Source: Bradyrhizobium sp. (GTDB taxonomy: Bacteria > Pseudomonadota > Alphaproteobacteria > Rhizobiales > Xanthobacteraceae). From it: a stretch of 10,382 nucleotides of DNA. Under the pieces are notes generated by a model. It was given only the letters and a program-made list of their open reading frames with translations. It was not told the DNA's origin and did not search any database. The DNA lies in assembly GCA_019243075.1 (NCBI GenBank), contig JAFAUV010000200.1, positions 1 through 10,382 of the forward strand, given 5' to 3'. The position numbers were made by a program, and so were the translations under genes. This document shows, piece after piece, positions 1-4,179 of the stretch (the stretch's first letter is position 1; every line of letters begins with the position of its first letter).

Positions 1-64
1 TGACGTCACTGGTGCGCACCTGGCCATCGACCATTTTTTGGCGCGCCGTCGAAAAACCGGACAT
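1..64 (-). CDS. Protein-L-isoaspartate O-methyltransferase family protein, 5' end only
   Basis: Reading the minus strand from the ATG at 64 gives 21 codons up to the window edge, beginning MSGFSTARQKMVDGQVRTSD. The ARxxMVDGQVRTxDV pattern is the typical N-terminus of the alphaproteobacterial branch of the protein-L-isoaspartate (D-aspartate) O-methyltransferase family. These are SAM-dependent, cytosolic enzymes thought to methylate isoaspartyl residues in damaged proteins. An AGG at 72-74 lies 7 nt upstream of the ATG and acts as a modest ribosome binding site. The SAM-binding core lies off the window, so catalytic residues cannot be checked. In many Rhizobiales a gene of this branch sits directly before a tolC-type outer-membrane gene; that is background knowledge and is not visible here. 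The assignment rests on only 21 residues, but the motif is distinctive. Confidence 0.75.
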   Translation of the reverse strand, partial: MSGFSTARQKMVDGQVRTSDV

Positions 65-198
65 GGGTGGACCTGCAAAGACGAGGCGGACGGGCCGCAG
101 ACAAGGGTTGGAAAGCACGTCATCTTTGGTACGGGGATTTGGAAAACGCAACACGCCGGTTCGGCAGTCCGCCGCGCGGCTCCCTCCGTCGTGCACAT

Positions 199-381
199 CT
201 ATTCGATGATCACGGCAAGGCGGCCGATCAGCCGCGCCACTTCGTCCAGGCAGTCGGAATCGGGCGCGGCAATGGCGCGCGCCAGACGCTCCAGGCATTC
301 GTCGTCGCTGAGCGCCGGCAGATCAGGCGCGACAATCGAGGGCGAAGGCTTGAGGCGATCGACCTCAATGATGGCTGGCAT
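199..381 (-). CDS. Small acidic protein of unknown function (60 aa)
   Basis: This 60-residue protein starts MPAIIEVDRLKPSPS and ends in RLIGRLAVIIE. The start at 381 is chosen because a strong Shine-Dalgarno AGAGGTG (388-394) sits 6 nt upstream. An in-frame extension to 528 has no such site and looks like random coding. The protein is acidic, with 12 Asp/Glu against 6 Arg/Lys. Its second half (about residues 25-58, LSDDECLERLARAI...DEVARLIGRLAVII) could form two amphipathic helices; there are cysteines at 29 and 44. It has no signal peptide or membrane segment. It is co-oriented with the methyltransferase gene 134 bp downstream, so the two may share a transcript. I do not recognise the family and assign no function. 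The ribosome binding site is the main evidence that it is real. Confidence 0.6.
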   Translation of the reverse strand: MPAIIEVDRLKPSPSIVAPDLPALSDDECLERLARAIAAPDSDCLDEVARLIGRLAVIIE

Positions 382-649
382 TCGAATCACCTCTGACGGT
401 CCTGATGCAGCCAAGCTCCCCGGCAATTGGGACGATTTGGCGTCGGCCAGGCGTCCTATGGCTGCCGCAGCCGATACCGGGCGCGAGCCCTCCCAACTCG
501 CCGGTTTCAACGTTGGAGTGGCAGCCAACCTGCTGCCCGAACACGGGTTTTGGTCTTGCCGACGATCCGGGGCAGAGCCAGCTATTTCTTCTATGCAAGC
601 GGAAAAGGCTTTGTTATACGCTGCCGGCTCGCGAACACGTGTCGCCTGT
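382..649. other. Intergenic region between the 60-aa gene and tRNA-Asn
   Basis: These 268 bp separate the divergent small gene (minus) and tRNA-Asn (plus), so promoters for both should lie here. A TATAAT-like TTATAC at 614-619 sits about 30 nt before the tRNA but has no good -35 box 16-18 bp upstream. A TTGCCG at 556-561 is a possible -35 whose downstream partner is poor. I see no convincing gene, hairpin terminator or repeat. Confidence 0.5.
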
Positions 650-724
650 TCCTCGGTAGCTCAGCGGTAGAGCATTCGACTGTTAATCGAATGGTCGCTG
701 GTTCGAATCCAGCCCGGGGAGCCA
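650..724 (+). tRNA. tRNA-Asn, anticodon GUU
   Basis: A complete 75-nt cloverleaf can be folded. The acceptor stem is TCCTCGG with CCGGGGA, containing one G-T pair. The D stem is GCTC/GAGC, the anticodon stem TTCGA/TCGAA with loop CTGTTAA, and the T stem GCTGG/CCAGC with loop TTCGAAT. The discriminator is G and the CCA end is encoded (722-724). The anticodon GTT is at 682-684, so the tRNA reads AAC/AAU as asparagine. The variable loop is TGGTC, five nucleotides, so U47 is present; U47 is the position modified by DTW-family enzymes in E. coli. The 3' end lies 3 bp from the stop codon of a convergent gene, and no T-rich hairpin terminator is visible after it. Confidence 0.98.
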
Positions 725-727
725 AAT

Positions 728-1864
728 CTATCGCAACTTCCTGAAAAAGCTCCGCACCTCCTGCACGAACAGCTCCGGCTGCTCGAAGGCTGCGAAGTGG
801 CCGCCTTTCGGCATTTCGCTCCAGTGCTGGATGTTGGGAAAGGCCTCCGCCATCCAGCGCCGCACCGGCGGCACGATCTCCTTGGGAAAGACGGCGACCC
901 CGGTCGGCACGGTCACCTTGTAGGGCCGCGGGCGGCCAAAGCTTTCCCAGTAGAGCCGCGCCGACGAGCTCGCCGTCGCGCTCACCCAGTAGAGCATCAC
1001 ATTGTCGAGCAGTTCATCGCGGGTGAGGACGGTTTGCGGATCGCCGTCGCAATCCGTCCACGCCCAGAATTTTTCCAGGATCCAGGCCGCCTGCCCGGCC
1101 GGCGAATCCGTCAGGGCATAGCCGATGGTTTGCGGCCGGGTCGATTGCTGCTTCGAATAGCCGGAGTCCCAGTCGCGATAATATTTGATTGCGTTGAGGG
1201 CGCGGGCCTCCTCCGCAGTCGGCTGCTCGCCCACGTTCGGCCGCACGCCCATGGCAAGCGTGATGTGGATGCCGCGGCAATGATCGGCATCGAGCGCGCC
1301 GAGCGCGGTCGTCACCGCCGAACCCCAATCGCCTCCCTGCGCGCCGTAGCTGGCGTAGCCGAGACGCGCCATCAGGGCTGCCCAGCCTTGTGCGATCCGC
1401 TCGACGCCAAATCCCCTGGCCGTCGGCTTGTCGGAAAAGCCGAAGCCCGGCAGCGATGGGCAGACGACGTCAAAGGCATCGGCGGCGTCGCCACCATGCG
1501 CCGTGGGATCGGTGAGAGGCTCGATCACCTTCATGAACTCGACGATCGAGCCCGGCCAGCCATGGGTGATGATGAGCGGCATCGCAGCCGGATGCGGCGA
1601 ACGGACGTGCAGGAAGTGCACGCCGAGGCCATCGATGTCGGTCACGAATTGCGCAAAGCGATTGAGGCGCGCTTCACGCGTCCGCCAGTCATATTCATCG
1701 GCCCAATAGCGGCAGATGTCCCGGAGCCAGTTGAGCGGCACGCCCTGGCTCCAGTCCTCCACCAGCTCGGCCTCGGGCCAGCGGGTGTGCCGCAGCCGCG
1801 ACCTCAGATCGTCGAGGACATCGTCGGCGACGGAAATGCGAAACGGCTTGATCGCATCGCTCAT
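728..1864 (-). CDS. Epoxide hydrolase (microsomal type, EHN + alpha/beta hydrolase)
   Basis: This 378-residue protein belongs to the epoxide hydrolase family that opens epoxides to vicinal diols through a covalent aspartyl ester. Residues about 5-110 form the EHN N-terminal domain (starting IKPFRISVADDVLDDLRSRL, with RWPEAE...DWSQG), and about 95-370 the alpha/beta-hydrolase fold. The oxyanion-hole motif HGWPGS is at 101-106 and the nucleophile elbow GGDWG at 177-181, with Asp179 as nucleophile. His356 lies in KGGHFAAFEQPE. Glu329 is the likely charge-relay acid, and Tyr237 and Tyr305 are candidate lid tyrosines; these three are placed by analogy with the Aspergillus niger enzyme. Length is normal for the family. 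The start at 1864 is supported by GGGGAG at 1873-1878, 8 nt upstream. There is no signal peptide, so it is probably cytosolic. It seems to be a single-gene unit with a 240-bp leader; the substrate cannot be told. Confidence 0.93.
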   Translation of the reverse strand: MSDAIKPFRISVADDVLDDLRSRLRHTRWPEAELVEDWSQGVPLNWLRDICRYWADEYDWRTREARLNRFAQFVTDIDGLGVHFLHVRSPHPAAMPLIITHGWPGSIVEFMKVIEPLTDPTAHGGDAADAFDVVCPSLPGFGFSDKPTARGFGVERIAQGWAALMARLGYASYGAQGGDWGSAVTTALGALDADHCRGIHITLAMGVRPNVGEQPTAEEARALNAIKYYRDWDSGYSKQQSTRPQTIGYALTDSPAGQAAWILEKFWAWTDCDGDPQTVLTRDELLDNVMLYWVSATASSSARLYWESFGRPRPYKVTVPTGVAVFPKEIVPPVRRWMAEAFPNIQHWSEMPKGGHFAAFEQPELFVQEVRSFFRKLR

Positions 1865-1995
1865 GTGACCGTCTCCCCCTGCGGCATGCAGCGCACCCCG
1901 CAAGGGAGCATCGCCGCTTTCAGCGCACGGCGCCAGCCCTCTCGGCCAAGCCAATGGCAGCAGGGAGAGTTGGCAATCCCGCCCTTCTCCGCAGC

Positions 1996-2004
1996 ATATC
2001 CACA
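1996..2004 (+). promoter_or_regulatory. Near-consensus DnaA box (8 of 9)
   Basis: ATATCCACA differs from the DnaA box consensus TTATCCACA at the first base only. It faces the exact box at 2064-2072 in opposite orientation, 68 bp centre to centre. Both are intergenic, upstream of the epoxide hydrolase. No other part of an origin (AT-rich unwinding element, box cluster) is visible. Confidence 0.35.
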
Positions 2005-2063
2005 GGGCCGTCAGCCCGGATTTCGATGTGCCTACAAATGCTTGCTGCGCACGAACCCACAGC

Positions 2064-2072
2064 TGTGGATAA
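2064..2072 (-). promoter_or_regulatory. Exact DnaA box within a 12-bp palindrome
   Basis: TGTGGATAA is the exact reverse complement of TTATCCACA. It overlaps the perfect palindrome CCACAGCTGTGG at 2057-2068. On equal base frequencies an exact 9-mer is expected about 0.08 times on both strands of a window this size, so the match in a non-coding gap is suggestive. It could be a DnaA-titrating or DnaA-regulated site, or simply chance. Confidence 0.4.
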
Positions 2073-2104
2073 GTCACGAGCGCCCCTTCGGCGATCAGGG
2101 CCGA

Positions 2105-2359
2105 TCAATAGCCGTTCTGCTCCATGGCGGCGCGGCAAGCCGGGCTGAGATTGCCCTTCTGCCGCACGAGGCAGGCTGTGATGGCGCGGACATTGGGGAT
2201 TTCGCCGGCGCAGAGGCGGTAGACGTCCGGCGTGCAGGCGCGGCGCTGCTCGGGCGTGCCGAGCGCGAAGGCCGGCCCGGCCGAGACAACCGTCCATGCG
2301 AGGGCGAGCGCGGCGAAGACGCGACGGACGGCCGAAGATGCAACGATTTTTGGGCTCAT
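2105..2359 (-). CDS. Secreted small cysteine-rich-repeat protein (84 aa)
   Basis: The start at 2359 is chosen because AGGA (2369-2372) lies 9 nt upstream and a clear signal peptide follows directly: MSPKIVASSAVRRVFAAL, a hydrophobic core to about residue 26, and a probable cleavage after AFA at 30-32. A longer in-frame start at 2401 would bury the signal behind 14 extra residues. The mature part is about 52 residues with four cysteines (42, 50, 63, 75) in the pattern ACxxDxxxLC...CL...LSPAC. This resembles the cysteine-rich repeat of the GLG1 type (Pfam PF00839), of which many small exported proteins of Bradyrhizobium carry one copy. The four cysteines probably form two disulfides in the periplasm. 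The biochemical role is unknown. A CRP-type palindrome lies about 80 bp upstream of the start. Confidence 0.8.
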   Translation of the reverse strand: MSPKIVASSAVRRVFAALALAWTVVSAGPAFALGTPEQRRACTPDVYRLCAGEIPNVRAITACLVRQKGNLSPACRAAMEQNGY

Positions 2360-2406
2360 GGCGGCTGTTCCTGAATAAGTTAAGCACGTCTTTGCGGTCA
2401 CCTTGT

Positions 2407-2416
2407 TGTCGCGACA
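2407..2416. promoter_or_regulatory. 10-bp perfect palindrome TGTCGCGACA
   Basis: This self-complementary decamer lies 48 bp before the start codon of the secreted cysteine-rich protein, a position fit for an operator or a core-promoter overlap. No known regulator is assigned. Confidence 0.3.
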
Positions 2417-2439
2417 TACCCGAGATAAGCTTGGGGAAA

Positions 2440-2455
2440 TGTGATTTTCCTCACA
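2440..2455. promoter_or_regulatory. Perfect CRP-type binding site TGTGA-N6-TCACA
   Basis: The sequence TGTGATTTTCCTCACA matches the CRP/FNR-superfamily consensus TGTGA-N6-TCACA at all ten fixed positions. The left flank AAA also agrees with the extended E. coli consensus. It lies in the divergent intergenic region, 80 bp from the start of the secreted protein gene (minus) and 164 bp from the start of the 60-aa gene (plus). The first distance suits activation of the secreted protein gene. Chance expectation for ten fixed bases in 10.4 kb is about 0.01 under equal base frequencies. Which alphaproteobacterial Crp/Fnr protein would bind it is unknown. Confidence 0.55.
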
Positions 2456-2469
2456 GTTCCGAGCCTTGG

Positions 2470-2485
2470 GGACCGCTTACGGTCC
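2470..2485. other. Short hairpin GGACCG-CTTA-CGGTCC
   Basis: A perfect 6-bp stem encloses a tetraloop. It is not followed by a T tract on either strand, so it is not an evident terminator. It may be an operator or structural element of the divergent regulatory region. Confidence 0.3.
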
Positions 2486-2505
2486 GCTCCGGTTCTTGAA
2501 AGACA

Positions 2506-2516
2506 TTGGTAACCAA
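2506..2516. promoter_or_regulatory. Operator-like dyad TTGGT-A-ACCAA
   Basis: Two 5-bp arms lie around one central base, 103 bp upstream of the plus-strand start at 2620. The shape is typical of a dimeric repressor or activator site, but no family can be named from the sequence. Confidence 0.3.
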
Positions 2517-2571
2517 AGCGGCCCGCGAAGAGCTGATCGATACAATTTGAGCGATCCGGGCAAAGGGGCGA

Positions 2572-2584
2572 CAAAACAGTTTTG
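2572..2584. promoter_or_regulatory. Operator-like dyad CAAAAC-A-GTTTTG
   Basis: Two 6-bp arms lie around one base, 35 bp before the start codon at 2620 and 25 bp after a -10-like TACAAT (2541-2546). If transcription begins at that -10, the dyad would lie in the early transcribed leader. No matching -35 box is apparent. Confidence 0.3.
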
Positions 2585-2593
2585 CGACGGTGC

Positions 2594-2609
2594 CTCCCAG
2601 GCGAGGGAG
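2594..2609 (+). promoter_or_regulatory. Ribosome binding site of the 60-aa gene inside a hairpin
   Basis: GGGAG at 2605-2609, 10 nt before the ATG at 2620, is the only Shine-Dalgarno candidate. It can pair fully with CTCCC at 2594-2598 across a 6-nt loop, which would hide the ribosome binding site in the mRNA. A competing 4-bp stem, GCCT/AGGC, uses part of the same bases. Confidence 0.4.
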
Positions 2610-2619
2610 AGCATCCGTC

Positions 2620-2802
2620 ATGAGTGAACTCGAGTTTGATCGATTGCTGGATGCGGTGCGTACGGCGATTGCACCGCCCGCTCGGGAGGATTTCATGTTG
2701 GCCAGCCTGCCCCTTTTCAACAGGCCGCCGCGCGCCGCGAACGACAACGGCCTGGTGTGGCCGCTGATCCCGTTTCCGGAAGGCTGGAACGCCGCCTGCT
2801 GA
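2620..2802 (+). CDS. Small protein of unknown function (60 aa)
   Basis: This 60-residue protein begins MSELEFDRLLDAVRTAI. The start at 2620 is preferred over one 10 codons upstream (2590) because GGGAG precedes it and the protein then begins with a well-formed amphipathic helix (residues 2-17). The middle is rich in proline and arginine (LPLFNRPPRAANDNG, 30-44), and the C-terminus is hydrophobic and aromatic (LVWPLIPFPEGWNAAC). The AANDN motif recurs in small uncharacterised proteins of Bradyrhizobium and Rhodopseudomonas as I recall them, which supports it being a real gene. There is no signal peptide or membrane helix. It is transcribed divergently from the secreted cysteine-rich protein and shares the dyad-rich regulatory region. 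No function can be assigned. Confidence 0.6.
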   Translation: MSELEFDRLLDAVRTAIAPPAREDFMLASLPLFNRPPRAANDNGLVWPLIPFPEGWNAAC

Positions 2803-3017
2803 TCCATTCACCCTGGGCAGCGCTGACCGCTGAGGTTGGTTTGCTCCCGCGAATATTGCTGGCGCCCGTCTTATTGAGTCTTATTGCCCTCTGCAGGGAC
2901 ATCGACAACCGCTTGCCGAGCGACCTGCGATCGCCCGGGCGTTGCTTTTTGCTGGCGCTCTGCTCACAATGCATGGCGCGACATAGCGCGTTTGAAGCAC
3001 TTTTTTGAGCGATACTG
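2803..3017. other. Intergenic region before the small membrane protein
   Basis: These 215 bp show no convincing gene. Open frames here lack ribosome binding sites and mainly shadow their neighbours. A T run at 3001-3006 follows a weak GCGC-GACATA-GCGC hairpin but is separated from it by several bases, so I do not call a terminator. Confidence 0.4.
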
Positions 3018-3224
3018 GTGAAACGTTTCCGCGGACGGCCATTGAGCGGGCGAGTGCTGTTTGTCCGGAGCCTGATGCTCCTCGGACTGATTTTTGTTTG
3101 CGCGTTGGTGGGGTGGCTGACCTATACGCAGCCCGTGGAAGATGGCCAAACGGGCAGCTCTGAAAAAACGACGGCGATTTTGCCCGCCGACGCTTCCGCA
3201 TCCTCTCGGCGCGCCAATCCTTAA
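3018..3224 (+). CDS. Putative small single-pass membrane protein (68 aa)
   Basis: A GTG at 3018 opens a 68-residue frame. It has a basic N-terminus (MKRFRGRPLSGR), one clear hydrophobic segment at about residues 14-36 (LFVRSLMLLGLIFVCALVGW), and a hydrophilic Ser/Ala-rich tail. By the positive-inside rule the N-terminus would be cytoplasmic and the tail periplasmic; the segment could also be an uncleaved signal anchor. An in-frame stop at 3006-3008 closes the frame upstream. The ribosome binding site is poor (GAGCGA at 3007-3012), and the start is GTG or the CTG just before it, which lowers confidence. I do not recognise the protein. It lies 56 bp from the converging tRNA-Cys gene and could be a spurious frame. 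Confidence 0.4.
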   Translation: MKRFRGRPLSGRVLFVRSLMLLGLIFVCALVGWLTYTQPVEDGQTGSSEKTTAILPADASASSRRANP

Positions 3225-3280
3225 GCGACTTCGGCGATAGCTCGATAGTTTGATGGATAAACGAAAATCAGGCGTCAGGA

Positions 3281-3354
3281 TGGAGGCCACGACCAGAATT
3301 GAACTGGTGTAAACGGTTTTGCAGACCGCTGCGTAACCACTCCGCCACGTGGCC
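3281..3354 (-). tRNA. tRNA-Cys, anticodon GCA
   Basis: A complete 74-nt cloverleaf is seen on the minus strand. The acceptor stem is GGCCACG/CGTGGCC, with a 3-bp D stem GCG/CGC. The anticodon stem is GCGGT/ACCGT (one G-T pair) with loop CTGCAAA, and the T stem is ACCAG/CTGGT with loop TTCAATT. The discriminator is T and the CCA is encoded (3281-3283). The anticodon GCA is at plus positions 3320-3322. The variable loop is only TTAC, four nucleotides, as in E. coli tRNA-Cys, so position 47 is absent. The gene lies 50 bp downstream of the DTW-domain gene in the same direction and has its own promoter-like boxes in the gap. Confidence 0.98.
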
Positions 3355-3368
3355 CCATGGAGGGGCTT

Positions 3369-3395
3369 CTTATACGGCCCGTCCGATCTAGGCAA
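3369..3395 (-). promoter_or_regulatory. Candidate promoter of tRNA-Cys
   Basis: On the minus strand TTGCCT (3390-3395) is followed after 15 bp by TATAAG (3369-3374), which lies 14 nt before the first base of tRNA-Cys. The -10 box is good but the spacing is shorter than the usual 16-18 bp. The position between the DTW stop codon and the tRNA suggests that tRNA-Cys can be transcribed by itself. Confidence 0.4.
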
Positions 3396-3404
3396 CCGAG
3401 GCGT

Positions 3405-4139
3405 TCAACCCCGTTTCCGGCGCCGAAAATCGCGTTTTGGCCTCGGTTTCGGCCGTGGCGCAAGGTCCGGATTGGTTCCCTGTACCTCGCGGAATCGCGC
3501 CAGCATCCGCTCGAAGCTGGCCTCGAGGGTCTCGGCGATGTCCGGCCGCTTTTCCAGCGCGGCGAGCAGCATCGCCGCCGCCTCGATGGTGGAGAGCCCA
3601 TCGCGGCGCGGCTCGCGGCGGAGTTCGCCATAGCGCGAGGGCCGCTTGGGGCCGAGAATCACGCGCTGGCATTTCAGCATCCAGGGATTGCGCCACCACA
3701 GCGCCTTGGCCTGGCTCCAGGTGCCGTCGAGCAGCACCACGCCTTCGACATCTGCGAGGATGCCGCGCTGATCGGGCGCGATCGCACCCTTGCGGTCGAT
3801 GGCGACGACTTCCCGGTCGGTGTCGAGATCGGCGACCTTTGCCGAGCCGAGATACAGCACCGCCCAGCGCGAGGGGTCGGAAACCGGCCGCCCCAGCGCC
3901 TTCGACAGGCTCGGCCAGGACAGCCCGACCTTCACCACGGCGCGATCGAAATGCCGCGCCGTCAGCCGCGCGGTGCCGAGCGCCCTGTCCTGCTCCTGCG
4001 GATGCTGCAGGATCAAAAGAGCGATGTGGTTATCGATCGGCGTGACGCTATCGCAGATGCAGAGCGGTTTCGGCTTTTGGCAATGCGGACACTCCGCGAT
4101 CGCCTCGGTGTCGTGCTGCGGCTCGGTCGGATCGGACAT
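3405..4139 (-). CDS. tapT: DTW-domain protein, tRNA-uridine aminocarboxypropyltransferase family
   Basis: This 244-residue protein is of the DTW family (Pfam PF03942), whose E. coli member TapT (YfiP/TuaA) transfers the aminocarboxypropyl group of SAM to U47 of certain tRNAs to give acp3U. Seen here: a cysteine cluster CPHC...CIC (Cys17, 20, 27, 29) near the N-terminus, probably metal-binding; the HPQE...GTARL segment (46-58); the family signature LDGTWSQAK with DGTW at 138-141; PSRYGELR (167-174); and LSTIEA (182-187). The C-terminal tail (about 228-244) is strongly basic (KPRPKRDFRRRKRG), fitting RNA contact. The protein is cytosolic. It follows the MdtC-type gene by 40 bp with no terminator between, so it may be read from the efflux operon. 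The start at 4139 lacks a good Shine-Dalgarno but is the first ATG/GTG/TTG available. The symbol is given by family; strict orthology is not proven. Confidence 0.88.
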   Translation of the reverse strand: MSDPTEPQHDTEAIAECPHCQKPKPLCICDSVTPIDNHIALLILQHPQEQDRALGTARLTARHFDRAVVKVGLSWPSLSKALGRPVSDPSRWAVLYLGSAKVADLDTDREVVAIDRKGAIAPDQRGILADVEGVVLLDGTWSQAKALWWRNPWMLKCQRVILGPKRPSRYGELRREPRRDGLSTIEAAAMLLAALEKRPDIAETLEASFERMLARFREVQGTNPDLAPRPKPRPKRDFRRRKRG

Positions 4140-4148
4140 AAGCCGGCT

Positions 4149-4164
4149 ATACGCCGCGTCGTAT
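4149..4164. promoter_or_regulatory. Imperfect 16-bp dyad before the DTW gene
   Basis: ATACGCCGCGTCGTAT agrees with its own reverse complement at 14 of 16 positions. It sits 9 bp upstream of the DTW start codon, next to the 8-bp palindrome AGCCGGCT (4141-4148). It could be an operator, or a stem in the mRNA just before a start codon that lacks a Shine-Dalgarno sequence. Confidence 0.3.
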
Positions 4165-4179
4165 TTCGCTTCAACCAGC

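Larger units (their letters stand above)
1865..2104. other. Leader of the epoxide hydrolase gene, with DnaA-type boxes
   Basis: These 240 bp lie between two minus-strand genes and should contain the epoxide hydrolase promoter. An in-frame extension of that hydrolase runs back to 2077 but shows no family similarity and has no ribosome binding site, so I leave it out. The notable content is the pair of TTATCCACA-like boxes and a 12-bp palindrome, listed separately. No clear -35/-10 pair or terminator was found. Confidence 0.5.

Noticed and set aside
38..670. A 210-codon plus-strand frame running from the left edge into tRNA-Asn
   Set aside because: It overlaps a tRNA, the start of the methyltransferase gene and the 60-aa gene, has no ribosome binding site that I can see, and its translation resembles nothing known.
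650..724. tRNA-Asn as an integration site of a mobile island
   Set aside because: No integrase lies next to it and no repeat of the tRNA 3' end was seen elsewhere in the window.
1996..2072. Chromosomal or plasmid replication origin
   Set aside because: Only two DnaA-like boxes are present, with no AT-rich unwinding region and no replication or partition genes nearby.
1865..2077. N-terminal extension of the epoxide hydrolase by 71 codons
   Set aside because: The extension has no family similarity and covers the DnaA-type boxes, while the ATG at 1864 has a good ribosome binding site and fits the normal EHN start.
797..2374. A 525-codon open frame on the plus strand
   Set aside because: It is antisense to the epoxide hydrolase and to the secreted protein gene, and its composition is that of a shadow frame.
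2398..2811. Minus-strand frames across the divergent intergenic region
   Set aside because: They run through the regulatory dyads and antisense to the 60-aa gene, with arginine/serine-rich random-looking sequence.
2990..3006. Rho-independent terminator before the small membrane protein
   Set aside because: The nearest stem is only 4 bp and is separated from the T run by about ten bases.
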